A DNA stretch of 43,550 bases from contig NZ_QETK01000037.1 of assembly GCF_003105155.1 (NCBI RefSeq), positions 1 to 43,550 of the forward strand, in the 5' to 3' direction. Positions 32,779 through 41,361 of the stretch are shown in pieces. Source of the stretch: Pseudomonas sp. SDI. GTDB lineage: Bacteria > Pseudomonadota > Gammaproteobacteria > Pseudomonadales > Pseudomonadaceae. The notes under the pieces were generated by a model that saw only the letters and a list, made by a program, of their open reading frames with translations, ran no database searches and was not told the DNA's origin. The first letter of the stretch is position 1; each line of letters begins with the position of its first letter. A program made the position numbers and the translations under genes.

Positions 32779-32845
32779 ATCGCCGGAGCCGCCCGCGCCC
32801 ACAGAGATTACCTCAACCCCTGTGGGCCCGGGCGGGCCTCGCGAT
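32779..32845. repeat. Inverted pair of REP elements
   Basis: One element runs 32779-32804 (begins ATCGCCGG, ends CCCACAG) and its inverted partner runs 32820-32845 (begins CTGTGGG, ends CGCGAT). About 21 of 26 positions are complementary. The right one ends at the stop codon of the response-regulator gene. They lie between convergent genes and likely act as a transcript end or mRNA stabiliser. Confidence 0.8.
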
Positions 32846-33474
32846 TAGGCCCTCAAGACCAGTGCATCGACCACCCCACAGGCAATCGCCATCCCCACCA
32901 GTTGCGGCAGGTGTTCGGCCTGCATGCGCTTCATCACCCGGCCACGGTACAAATCCACGGTCTTCACGCTCACCGCCAACTGCTCGGCAATCTGCCGATT
33001 ACTGAACCCCTGCACCAGGGGTACGAACACATCGCGCTCGCGCGGCGTCAGGCTATCGATACGCGCCTGCACGACGCCCCGCTCGTGGCTGTCGACCTGG
33101 ACCCGGGACGCCCGCCCCAGCGCCTCCTGCACACTGTCGAGCAACAACTGATCGTTGTACGGTTTTTCGATAAAGTCATGCGCCCCTGCCTTGAATGCGC
33201 GCACCACAATCGGGACATCGGCATGCCCGCTGACAAAGATCACCGGCAAGTCGAGCCCGCGCGCGCGCAACGCTTCCTGTACGCTCAACCCGCCCATCCC
33301 CGGCATGCGCACATCCAGCAGCACACAGGCGGGCAAATCCCCATCGCAGGCTTCGAGAAATGCCTGGCCACTGGTGAACGGCAATGCCTGCAAGCCCACC
33401 GACTCCAGCAGCCACACGGTGGAGTCGAGCATGCCCTGGTCGTCGTCGACCACATAGACCTTCGGTTGCTGCAT
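32845..33474 (-). CDS. FixJ/LuxR-type two-component response regulator
   Basis: The 209-residue protein starts at ATG 33474 (MQQPKVYVVDDDQGMLDSTV) with GAGGGG upstream. The receiver domain has the acidic pair DDD (about 9-11), the phospho-acceptor Asp in CVLLDVRMPGMGG (about 55), and Lys in FIEKPYND. The output domain is a LuxR HTH: LTPRERDVFVPLVQGFSNRQ, IAEQLAVSVKTVDLYRGRVMKRM. It is 14 nt downstream of its cognate kinase gene. The probable target is the divergent acyl-CoA synthetase/dehydrogenase operon. Confidence 0.95.
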   Translation of the reverse strand: MQQPKVYVVDDDQGMLDSTVWLLESVGLQALPFTSGQAFLEACDGDLPACVLLDVRMPGMGGLSVQEALRARGLDLPVIFVSGHADVPIVVRAFKAGAHDFIEKPYNDQLLLDSVQEALGRASRVQVDSHERGVVQARIDSLTPRERDVFVPLVQGFSNRQIAEQLAVSVKTVDLYRGRVMKRMQAEHLPQLVGMAIACGVVDALVLRA

Positions 33475-33488
33475 TGGTGTCCCCTCGT

Positions 33489-34901
33489 TCAAACCGTCAC
33501 CGCCGGCGCCAGCCGACAGCACAGAAGCAATCCGCCCGCCGCCCCCGCGTGCGCCTCCAGCGTGCCGCCGAAGCCCTCGACAATGCTGCGGCTCATGCTC
33601 AAGCCCAGGCCGAGGCCATCCGCTTTGCTGGTGGTGAATGGAGTGAAAATGCCGTCGAGCAATTCCGCTGCCACGCCCGGGCCCTGGTCGCTGACGCGGA
33701 TCAGCAGCCAGCCCTCCTCCAGCACGCCTTCGAGCAGCACCCGCGAGGGCGCCTGCGGCTGCTGCTCGCGGTTGGCATCGATGGCATTGCGCAGCACATT
33801 CAGCAGCACCTGCTCAAGCAGCACCCGGTCGGCGTAGACCGGCGGCAGATTGTCGGCGATTTGCGACTCGATCGTCACCTGCGCCTGCGCCGCCTCCCAG
33901 GCACACAGGCGCCCGGCCTCACGCACCACATCGGCAATAGCCAGGGCTTGCAGACGGCGAGGTTCCTTGCGCAGGAAGGCGCGCAGGCGCTTGATCACCT
34001 GCGCGGCGTGGGTGGCCTGCTCGCTGATCCGCTGCAAGCCCTGGGCAACCCGGGCAGCGGCTTGCGGGTCGCGCTCCAGGGTCTGCAAGTAGCGCTGGCT
34101 GGCGCCGGCATAGTTGAGCACTGCCGCCAGCGGCTGGTTGATTTCATGGGCGATGCCCGAGGCCAGTTCACCGAGCGTGATCAGCCGCGCGGTGTGCGCC
34201 AGTTCGTCCTGGTGCCGGCGTTGCAGGGTGATGTCGCGCGATACGCTGACAATCTCCACCACTACACCGGTATAGGTTTCGCGAATCGCCCGGCTGGCGA
34301 TTTCAAACCACAGGTCGCGACCGTCGCGGTGACGCACCCGACAGGTCATGGTCTGGTAGCCGTCCGCTTCCAGGGCGTGGGCGGCCTGCTGCAGGAACTG
34401 CTCGCGGTCCTGCGGGTGGAACAGCGACTGCACCGCTACCCCGCGCAGTTCCTCCGGCCAGTAGCCGAGCAGGCGGTAGGAAGCCGGCGAGGCGTCGAGA
34501 AAGCAGCCGTCGGGGGTGTGCCGGGAAATCAGGTCGGTGGTGTTTTCGGTGATCAGCCGATACAACCGGCGCGCCTGGCTGCCCTCGCGCTCGGCACGAC
34601 GCTCGGTGCTGGCATCACGGCAACGAGCGAGCACCTGGCGCTCGGCAACCGGCACGTAGGTCCACAACAAAATCGCCTCGTCGGCCTGCGCTTCGACGTC
34701 GACAATCGCCCGCTGCTGACGCACACAGGCACCGACCAGCGCCGCGTGATTGGCCGGTAACAGCCGCTCCAGCGGCGTCGGTGGCCACTCCGCGAGCTGC
34801 GCCGCCAGGGCCGGATTGAGCGCCAGCACGGCCGCCTCGGCATCGAGCAGCAGGGTCGGTTGCGGGTCTTTGTCGAACAAGGCCAGGGGAGTGTCAGTCA
34901 A
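33489..34901 (-). CDS. PAS-domain sensor histidine kinase
   Basis: The 470-residue kinase uses a TTG start at 34901, supported by CGGAG six bases before it and by the absence of an in-frame Met until deep inside the protein. A first PAS-like region covers about 1-110, then a PAS/PAC domain (about 115-235, LITENTTDLISRHTPDGCFLDASPASYRLLGY). The His-phosphorylation site is in GELASGIAHEINQPLAAVLNY (about 255), and the ATPase has VLRNAIDANRE, SDQGPGVAAE and GLGLGLSMSRSIVEGFGG. No membrane segment is present, so it is a cytoplasmic sensor, like FixL-group kinases. Signal unknown; a lipid or acyl-CoA-related cue would fit the context. Confidence 0.94.
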   Translation of the reverse strand: MTDTPLALFDKDPQPTLLLDAEAAVLALNPALAAQLAEWPPTPLERLLPANHAALVGACVRQQRAIVDVEAQADEAILLWTYVPVAERQVLARCRDASTERRAEREGSQARRLYRLITENTTDLISRHTPDGCFLDASPASYRLLGYWPEELRGVAVQSLFHPQDREQFLQQAAHALEADGYQTMTCRVRHRDGRDLWFEIASRAIRETYTGVVVEIVSVSRDITLQRRHQDELAHTARLITLGELASGIAHEINQPLAAVLNYAGASQRYLQTLERDPQAAARVAQGLQRISEQATHAAQVIKRLRAFLRKEPRRLQALAIADVVREAGRLCAWEAAQAQVTIESQIADNLPPVYADRVLLEQVLLNVLRNAIDANREQQPQAPSRVLLEGVLEEGWLLIRVSDQGPGVAAELLDGIFTPFTTSKADGLGLGLSMSRSIVEGFGGTLEAHAGAAGGLLLCCRLAPAVTV

Positions 34902-34930
34902 GGCAGGCTCCGAAGATATCTAGTATTTCT

Positions 34931-34946
34931 ACCATATTGCTATGGT
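34931..34946. promoter_or_regulatory. Perfect inverted repeat ACCATA-TTGC-TATGGT upstream of the acyl-CoA operon
   Basis: ACCATATTGCTATGGT is a perfect 6+6 dyad in an AT-rich stretch of the 197-bp gap between the divergent kinase gene and the synthetase gene. TAGTAT also occurs twice around it (34921-34926 and 34961-34966). It is a good candidate binding site for the response regulator encoded next door; binding is inferred. Confidence 0.5.
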
Positions 34947-35098
34947 CTATCTTCCAAGTAGTATGGCGATTCGCGTAAAAATTGCGAGTCCGGAGCAGCC
35001 AGCGTTGCCGCTCCCGAAACCTGATCAGAGCTAACAATCAGCCATCGGAGGTTTCAGTCAGCCCATGCGGCCGGCTGCCTCCCGCACAGGACGACCTC

Positions 35099-36721
35099 AT
35101 GTCGATTTTCTCCCAAGGCCTGGCACCCGCCCCGGTCAACCACATTGCCCTCACCCCCTTGAGCTTCATCGAGCGTACCGCTGCCGTCTACGGCCAGTAC
35201 CCGGCGGTGATTCATGGCGCGATTCGGCGCAACTGGCAGGAAACCTATCAGCGCAGCCGGCGCCTGGCCAGCGCCCTCGCCGGCCGCGGCATCGGTCGTG
35301 GCGACACGGTGGCGGTGATGCTGCCGAACATTCCGGCAATGCTCGAAGCGCACTTCGGCGTGCCGATGGTTGGCGCGGTGCTCAATGCCCTGAACGTGCG
35401 ACTGGATGCCGAAGCCATTGCCTTCATGCTTGAGCACGGCGAAGCCAAAGTGCTGATCACCGACCGCGAGTTCCACAAGGTGATTAGCGGCGCCCTGGCG
35501 CTGCTGGAATACCCGCCGCTGGTGATCGATGTCGACGACCCGGAATACGGCGAAGGCCAGGCCGTCAGCGAGCTGGACTACGAGGCCTTTCTCGCCGAAG
35601 GCGACCCGGACTACGCCTGGCAGTGGCCGGAAGACGAGTGGCAGGCAATCTCGCTGAACTACACCTCCGGCACCACCGGCAACCCCAAGGGCGTGGTTTA
35701 TCACCACCGCGGCGCCTACCTCAACGCCCTGGGCAACCAGATGACCTGGGCCATGGGCAACCACCCGGTGTACCTCTGGACCCTGCCGATGTTCCACTGC
35801 AACGGCTGGTGCTACCCGTGGACCGTGACCGCCCTTGCCGGCACCCATGTGTTCCTGCGGCGGGTTGACCCGCAGCGGATCCTGACGCTGATTCGCGAGC
35901 ACCAGGTCAGCCACCTGTGCGGCGCGCCGATCGTGCTCAATGCGCTGATCAACATGCCCGAATCGGCCAAGGCGGCCATCGACCATCCAGTCAACGCCAT
36001 GGTCGCCGGCGCCGCACCACCGGCCAAGGTGATTGGCGCGGTCGAGGAAATGGGCATCAAGGTAACCCACGTCTATGGCCTGACCGAGGTCTACGGCCCG
36101 GTAACCGTGTGTGCCTGGCATCGCGAGTGGGACGAACAGCCGCTGGCCGAGCGGGCGCGGATCAAGTCGCGCCAGGGCGTGCGCTACCCGACCCTGGAAG
36201 GCCTGATGGTCGCCGACCCGCAAACCCTGGAGCCGGTGCAACGCGACGGCAACACCCTCGGCGAGATCTTCATGCGCGGCAACACGGTGATGAAGGGCTA
36301 CCTGAAGAACCCCGAAGCCACTGCCGAGGCGTTCCGCGGTGGCTGGTTCCATACCGGCGACCTGGCGGTGTGGCATGCCGACGGCTATGTCGAGATTAAG
36401 GACCGGCTCAAGGACATCATCATTTCCGGCGGCGAGAACATCTCCACCATCGAGGTCGAAGACGTACTGTACCGCCACCCCGCCGTGCTCGAAGCGGCCG
36501 TGGTCGCCCGCCCGGACGAGAAATGGGGCGAGACGCCGTGCGCCTACGTCACCCTCAAGGCGGGCTTGGAAGGCACCGCCGAAGCCGACATCATCGCCTT
36601 CTGCCGGGAACACCTGGCCGGCTTCAAGCTGCCGAAAACCGTGGTCTTCAGCGAGCTGCCGAAGACCTCCACCGGCAAGATCCAGAAGTACCTGCTGCGC
36701 GACTGGGCCAAGGCGCTCTGA
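35099..36721 (+). CDS. Acyl-CoA synthetase (AMP-forming, AlkK/FadD-like)
   Basis: The 540-residue enzyme activates a fatty or related acid with ATP and CoA. It carries the AMP-binding P-loop YTSGTTGNPKGVVYHH (about 185-200), HVYGLTEVYGP, the hinge motif GYVEIKDRLKDIIISGGENISTIEVED and the catalytic Lys in KTSTGKIQKYLLR near the C-terminus. Length and the FHCNGWCYPWT segment match the medium-chain AlkK-like group. ATG 35099 (MSIFSQGLAPAPVNHI) follows AGGACG. It is cotranscribed with the acyl-CoA dehydrogenase 29 nt downstream, forming the first two steps of a beta-oxidation route. Substrate chain length is not deducible. Confidence 0.93.
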   Translation: MSIFSQGLAPAPVNHIALTPLSFIERTAAVYGQYPAVIHGAIRRNWQETYQRSRRLASALAGRGIGRGDTVAVMLPNIPAMLEAHFGVPMVGAVLNALNVRLDAEAIAFMLEHGEAKVLITDREFHKVISGALALLEYPPLVIDVDDPEYGEGQAVSELDYEAFLAEGDPDYAWQWPEDEWQAISLNYTSGTTGNPKGVVYHHRGAYLNALGNQMTWAMGNHPVYLWTLPMFHCNGWCYPWTVTALAGTHVFLRRVDPQRILTLIREHQVSHLCGAPIVLNALINMPESAKAAIDHPVNAMVAGAAPPAKVIGAVEEMGIKVTHVYGLTEVYGPVTVCAWHREWDEQPLAERARIKSRQGVRYPTLEGLMVADPQTLEPVQRDGNTLGEIFMRGNTVMKGYLKNPEATAEAFRGGWFHTGDLAVWHADGYVEIKDRLKDIIISGGENISTIEVEDVLYRHPAVLEAAVVARPDEKWGETPCAYVTLKAGLEGTAEADIIAFCREHLAGFKLPKTVVFSELPKTSTGKIQKYLLRDWAKAL

Positions 36722-36750
36722 CTCAAACCCTTTTCATTGCGAGAACCACG

Positions 36751-38520
36751 ATGCCTGATTACACCGCCCCGCTGCGCGACATGCGCTTTGTACTGCACGA
36801 GGTATTCCACGGCCCGGCCCAGTGGGCGCGCCTACCGGCGCTGGCCGCCGGCGTCGATGCCGACACCGCCGATGCCATCCTTGAGGAAGCGGCGAAGATC
36901 ACCGGGCAACTGATCGCCCCGCTCAACCGCAGCGGCGACGAGCAAGGCGTGCACTTCGACGCCGGCCAGGTACGCACCCCGGACGGTTTCCGCCAGGCCT
37001 GGCAGACCTACCGCGAGGGCGGTTGGGTAGGCCTGGCCGGCAACCCCGAGCATGGCGGACTGGGCATGCCGAAGATGCTCGCGGTGCAGTTCGAGGAAAT
37101 GCTCTACGCCGCCAACTGCAGCTTCAGCCTGTACTCGGCACTGAGTGCCGGCTGCTGCCTGGCCATCGACGCGCACGCCAGCGACGAACTGAAAGCCCGC
37201 TACCTGCCGCCGCTGTACAGCGGCGAGTGGGCCGGGACCATGTGCCTGACCGAACCGCATGCCGGCACCGACCTGGGGATTATCCGCAGCAAGGCCGAGC
37301 CGCAGGCCGATGGCAGCTATGCCATCAGCGGGACGAAGATCTTCATCACCGGCGGCGAGCAGGACCTGACCGAGAACATCGTCCACCTGGTGCTGGCCAA
37401 GCTGCCGGATGCGCCGCTCGGGCCCAAGGGTATCTCACTGTTCCTGGTACCGAAGTTCCTGGTCAATAGCGACGGCAGCCTCGGCGCGCGCAACGCGGTC
37501 AACTGCGGTTCGCTGGAACACAAGATGGGCATCAAGGCCTCGGCCACCTGCGTGATGAACTTCGACGGCGCGACGGGCTATCTGGTCGGCGAAGCCAACC
37601 GCGGCCTGGCGGCCATGTTCACCATGATGAACTACGAACGGCTGTCTATCGGTATTCAGGGCATCGGCTGTGCGCAGGCCTCGTACCAGAATGCCGTGGC
37701 CTATGCCCGCGACCGTTTGCAGAGCCGCGCACCGAGCGGGCCACAGGCACGGGAGAAGATTGCCGACCCGATCATCGTACACCCGGATGTGCGGCGCATG
37801 CTGCTCACCATGCGTGCCCTCACCGAAGGCGGTCGGGCCTTCGCCACCTATGTCGGCCTGCAACTGGATATCGCCAAGTATGCCGAGAACGCCGGCGAGC
37901 GTGAGCAGGCCCAGCGCCTGGTCGCCCTGCTGACGCCGGTGGCCAAGGCGTTTTTCACCGACACCGGGCTGGAAAGCTGCGTGCTCGGCCAGCAGGTGTT
38001 CGGCGGCCACGGCTACATTCGCGAATGGGGTCAGGAGCAACTGGTGCGCGACGTGCGCATCGCGCAGATCTACGAGGGCACCAACGGCATCCAGGCCCTG
38101 GACCTGCTCGGACGCAAGGTGGTCGCCGATGGCGGGCAGTCGCTGGGGGTGTTCGCCGACGAGATCCGCGCTTTCTGTAACAGCCAGCCACCGTATGCCC
38201 AGGCCCTGCTGCAAGCCCTGGCGCAACTGGAACAGACCAGTACCTGGCTGCGCGAACAGGCCAGTGGCGACGCCAATGCGCTAGGTGCAGCGTCGGTGGA
38301 GTACCTGCACCTGTTCGGCTATGTGGCCTACGCCTATATGTGGGCGCGCATGGCAGCGGTGGCCACGGCCAATCGCGAGCAGGAGCCGGACTTCCACGCC
38401 GCCAAGCTGGGCACCGCAGCGTTCTTCTTCGAACGGCTGCTGCCGCGCGTGCTGTCGCTGCAAGCGAGCATTCATGCCGGTAGCGGCAGCCTCTTCGCGC
38501 TTGGCGCAGAGCAGTTCTAA
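36751..38520 (+). CDS. Acyl-CoA dehydrogenase (large form, with C-terminal domain)
   Basis: The FAD enzyme introduces the trans-2 double bond into an acyl-CoA. The 589-residue length marks the FadE-like large group with an extra C-terminal helical domain. The sequence shows MCLTEPHAGTDLGIIRSKAE and ISGTKIFITGGEQDLTENIV (FAD/substrate strands), YERLSIGIQGIGCAQASYQN, GGHGYIREWGQEQLVRDVRI and the catalytic-base region IYEGTNGIQALDLLGRKV. ATG 36751 follows the synthetase by 29 nt. A strong hairpin downstream ends the operon. Together with the synthetase it would oxidise a medium-chain or aryl-substituted acid. Confidence 0.94.
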   Translation: MPDYTAPLRDMRFVLHEVFHGPAQWARLPALAAGVDADTADAILEEAAKITGQLIAPLNRSGDEQGVHFDAGQVRTPDGFRQAWQTYREGGWVGLAGNPEHGGLGMPKMLAVQFEEMLYAANCSFSLYSALSAGCCLAIDAHASDELKARYLPPLYSGEWAGTMCLTEPHAGTDLGIIRSKAEPQADGSYAISGTKIFITGGEQDLTENIVHLVLAKLPDAPLGPKGISLFLVPKFLVNSDGSLGARNAVNCGSLEHKMGIKASATCVMNFDGATGYLVGEANRGLAAMFTMMNYERLSIGIQGIGCAQASYQNAVAYARDRLQSRAPSGPQAREKIADPIIVHPDVRRMLLTMRALTEGGRAFATYVGLQLDIAKYAENAGEREQAQRLVALLTPVAKAFFTDTGLESCVLGQQVFGGHGYIREWGQEQLVRDVRIAQIYEGTNGIQALDLLGRKVVADGGQSLGVFADEIRAFCNSQPPYAQALLQALAQLEQTSTWLREQASGDANALGAASVEYLHLFGYVAYAYMWARMAAVATANREQEPDFHAAKLGTAAFFFERLLPRVLSLQASIHAGSGSLFALGAEQF

Positions 38521-38590
38521 GCCGGGTTTGTGCCGGGCGCAGCCTCAACGGCCAGGCTCGGCACCACCACTCGTCTGAATGGTTTTCTTT

Positions 38591-38618
38591 GAAAATGCCT
38601 GCATTTGCAGGTGTTTTC
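38591..38618 (+). terminator. Hairpin terminator after the acyl-CoA dehydrogenase gene
   Basis: GAAAATGCCTGC pairs with GCAGGTGTTTTC over 12 bp (two G-U pairs) around ATTT. The right arm carries GTTTTC as the T tract. The structure is 70 nt after the stop codon and 96 nt before the orphan fecR, so it separates the two units. It is also nearly symmetric and could work on both strands. Confidence 0.7.
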
Positions 38619-38713
38619 GTTGAAAGAAATCGTGCAACTGATAGTGATTCGCCATGATCCCGGTTCTCGGCAACCACCCGGCAAGGGTAGAATGGACAAA
38701 ACCGGGAGTTTCG

Positions 38714-39727
38714 ATGAATCAAACCAGCCTCAGCGCCGCCGAACTTGATGCCATCACCGATGCCGCCGCGCACTGGTGCATGCGTTTGCATGCTGAGGAC
38801 TGCACCGCTGCCGAACGCGCCGCGTTCGAACAGTGGCGCAGCGCGCATCCGCTGCATGCGCAGGAATGGGAAGCCATGCAGGAAATCTGGCTGACCGCCG
38901 ACCACCTGCCACGCCCGGCGCTGGCGCCGGTCATTGCCCTGCCCGTTGCCACACGTCGCCGTTCGCGGACACTGCGTCACTGTGCAGCGGCCGCCGCGAT
39001 CACCCTGCTGGCCTTGCCGGTCGGCGCCTGGATCGGCTGGGAACAGGGCTGGGTGCCCAATCGCTACGAGCACTTCGAAAGCGGCAACGCGCTGACCCAC
39101 GTTACCCTCGGCGACGGCAGTACGGCCGAGCTGAACCTCGGCACCGAGCTGCGCTACATGAACTTCAAGGACGAGCGCCGGGCCACCCTGGTCAAGGGTG
39201 AGGCGTTCTTCAAGGTGCAACACGATAGCCAGCACCCATTCGTGGTCCGTGCCGGCAGCGGCCAGACCAAGGTCACCGGTACCCAGTTCAACGTCTGGAA
39301 GTACGGCGACGCGGTCAAGGTAACGCTGGTGGAAGGTTCGGTGCTGGTCACCAGCGATGCCAACGACACCGACAGTGGCTACCGCCTCGGCCCTGGCATG
39401 CAGGCGGTCTACCACAAGGGTGACTACGAGCCGGTACTGAGCCAGACCTACGCCGACGACACCAGCCTGGCCTGGCGTGGCGGCAAGCTGATCCTCGACA
39501 ACCTGACCCTGGACCAGGCCCTGCCGCTGATCAACCGCTACCTGGAGCAGCCGCTGCGCCTGGCCGACAGCAGCACCGGGCATATCCGTATCAGTGGGAT
39601 CTACAACATCACCGAGGTCAAACGCCTGGTCAGTAGCCTGCCGAAAGTGCTGCCGATCTACCTGACCCAGGACAAGCAGGGTTACACGGTGCTCAACCGC
39701 ATCGCCCTGCCACCGGCCAAAGGCTGA
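38714..39727 (+). CDS. FecR-family anti-sigma-like membrane protein without adjacent sigma factor
   Basis: The 337-residue protein starts at ATG 38714 behind GGGAG. Residues about 10-55 are the DUF4880 cytoplasmic head (DAAAHWCMRLHAEDCTAAERAAFEQWRSAHPLHAQEWEAM). A membrane helix is at about 93-112 (CAAAAAITLLALPVGAWIGW). The periplasmic FecR domain has THVTLGDGSTAELNLGTEL, RRATLVKGEAFFKVQHDSQH and GTQFNVWKYGDAVKVTLVEG, then an STN-like C-terminal part (LTLDQALPLINRYLEQPLRL). Normally a fecI gene sits directly upstream and a TonB receptor downstream; here the neighbours are an acyl-CoA dehydrogenase and a convergent antiporter. It may pair with a distant sigma factor. Confidence 0.9.
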   Translation: MNQTSLSAAELDAITDAAAHWCMRLHAEDCTAAERAAFEQWRSAHPLHAQEWEAMQEIWLTADHLPRPALAPVIALPVATRRRSRTLRHCAAAAAITLLALPVGAWIGWEQGWVPNRYEHFESGNALTHVTLGDGSTAELNLGTELRYMNFKDERRATLVKGEAFFKVQHDSQHPFVVRAGSGQTKVTGTQFNVWKYGDAVKVTLVEGSVLVTSDANDTDSGYRLGPGMQAVYHKGDYEPVLSQTYADDTSLAWRGGKLILDNLTLDQALPLINRYLEQPLRLADSSTGHIRISGIYNITEVKRLVSSLPKVLPIYLTQDKQGYTVLNRIALPPAKG

Positions 39728-39771
39728 GCCTTGCGCTCAGCCGGCCGGCTACTGACCCGCCTGCCCTGCCC

Positions 39772-41091
39772 TCAGAGCACCATCGCCGCCAACCAGCCGA
39801 ACGCCAGCAGTGGCAGGTTGTAGTGGATGAAGGTCGGCACCACGGTGTCCCAGATATGGTGATGCTGGCCATCGACGTTGAGGCCGGCAGTCGGCCCGAG
39901 GGTCGAATCCGACGCTGGCGAGCCGGCATCGCCCAGCGCGCCGGCGGTGCCGACGATACACACGGTGGCGACGGGGTCGAAGCCCAACTGCACGCACAGT
40001 GGCACGAAGATCGCCGCCAGAATCGGCACGGTGGAGAAGGACGAGCCGATCCCCATGGTCACCAGCAGACCGACCAGCAACATCAGCAGCGCGCCGATCC
40101 CCTTGCTGTGGTTGATCCAGGCCGCCGAGGTTTCGACCAGCGTCGTGACCTGACCGGTAGCCTTCATCACTTCGGCAAAGCCGGACGCGGCAATCATGAT
40201 GAAACCGATCATGGCCATCATCTTCATGCCTTCGGTGAACAGGTCGTCGGTGTCTTTCCAGCGCACGATGCCGGAGACCGAGAAGATCAGGAAGCCGGCC
40301 ATCGCGCCGATGATCATCGAGTCGAGCAGCAACTGGATGATGAACGCAGCGGCAATGGCAACACCGGCGATCAGCAGGGTCATCGGGTTGTAGCGCACGG
40401 CAACCTGCTCGACCTCCTCGATCTTGCTTAGGTCATACACACGCTTTTTGCGGTAGCTGAAGAACACCGCCATGAGCAAGCCGAAGAGCATGCCGGCGGC
40501 AGGAATGGCCATGGCCTGGGTGACGTTCACGCCGCTGATATCGACCCCGCTGCGGGCCACATTAGCCAGCAGGATCTCGTTCAGGAAAATGTTGCCGAAG
40601 CCCACCGGCAGGAACATGTACGGCGTGATCAGGCCGAAGGTCATCACGCAGGCCACCAGCCGCCGGTCGATCTGCAGGCGCGTCAGCACATACAGCAGTG
40701 GCGGTACCAGCAGTGGAATGAAGGCGATGTGAATCGGCAGGATGTTCTGCGAGGAAATCGCCACCGCCAGCAACAGGCCGATCAGCAGCCATTTGATCGC
40801 GCCGCCATCGCTATGGCCCTGGCGGTCGAACATGGCCAGCGCCCGGTCTGCCAGCGCATGCGCCAGGCCCGACTTGGCAATCGCCACGGCGAATGCGCCG
40901 AGCAATGCGTAGGACAACGCCACCGTGGCGCCGCCACCGAGGCCACCATTGAAGGCCTTGAGCGTACCCTCGATACCCAGACCGCCGACCAGGCCGCCCA
41001 CCAGTGCGCCGATGATCAGGGCTATCACCACATGCACGCGGGACAGACTCAGTATCAGCATGATGCCGACCGCGGCAATGACTGCATTCAT
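39772..41091 (-). CDS. Na+/H+ antiporter family transporter (NhaC-like)
   Basis: The 439-residue inner-membrane protein starts at ATG 41091 (MNAVIAAVGIMLILSLSRVH) behind AGGA. It has about ten to twelve hydrophobic segments and the family signatures GGLGGGATVALSYALLGAFA, QNILPIHIAFIPLLVPPLLY and, near the end, GTAGALGDAGSPASDSTLGP. Families of this type exchange Na+ and H+, or amino-acid-like solutes in some members; substrate is not certain. It is a single gene, divergent from the chemoreceptor and convergent with the orphan fecR (44 nt gap). Confidence 0.88.
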   Translation of the reverse strand: MNAVIAAVGIMLILSLSRVHVVIALIIGALVGGLVGGLGIEGTLKAFNGGLGGGATVALSYALLGAFAVAIAKSGLAHALADRALAMFDRQGHSDGGAIKWLLIGLLLAVAISSQNILPIHIAFIPLLVPPLLYVLTRLQIDRRLVACVMTFGLITPYMFLPVGFGNIFLNEILLANVARSGVDISGVNVTQAMAIPAAGMLFGLLMAVFFSYRKKRVYDLSKIEEVEQVAVRYNPMTLLIAGVAIAAAFIIQLLLDSMIIGAMAGFLIFSVSGIVRWKDTDDLFTEGMKMMAMIGFIMIAASGFAEVMKATGQVTTLVETSAAWINHSKGIGALLMLLVGLLVTMGIGSSFSTVPILAAIFVPLCVQLGFDPVATVCIVGTAGALGDAGSPASDSTLGPTAGLNVDGQHHHIWDTVVPTFIHYNLPLLAFGWLAAMVL

Positions 41092-41293
41092 TCCTGTAAC
41101 CTCTAGAAACCAGACAAAAAGCGAGCGCTTCGGCGACAGGCTGCCCAGGGCACCGGCCGAATGCGTAAGGTATTGTTTTAGGAGGGCGCACACTCTGAAG
41201 CAGGCCCCCGCCGTTGTCAAAGTGTCGGGCCAGACGCAAGGCGCAGGGTCGCCTGGATGAACGAAAACGGCGCATTTAAATTGAACGTTTGAA

Positions 41294-41320
41294 TAAAGAA
41301 AACCGCGATGCGGCCGTTAC
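41294..41320 (+). promoter_or_regulatory. Sigma-28 (FliA) promoter of the chemoreceptor gene
   Basis: TAAA at 41294-41297 is followed by exactly 15 nt and then GCCGTTAC at 41313-41320. The FliA consensus is TAAA-N15-GCCGATAA, so the -35 is perfect and the -10 matches 6 of 8. The ATG lies 41 nt downstream. Chemoreceptor genes in Pseudomonas are commonly in the FliA regulon. Confidence 0.75.
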
Positions 41321-41361
41321 AGTCGGCAGCTTCCAACTTTCTGGATCAAAGGACTTCGCCC

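Noticed and set aside
35054..36613. A 519-codon minus-strand frame opposite the acyl-CoA synthetase
   Set aside because: Antisense to a clear AMP-binding enzyme; no domain seen.
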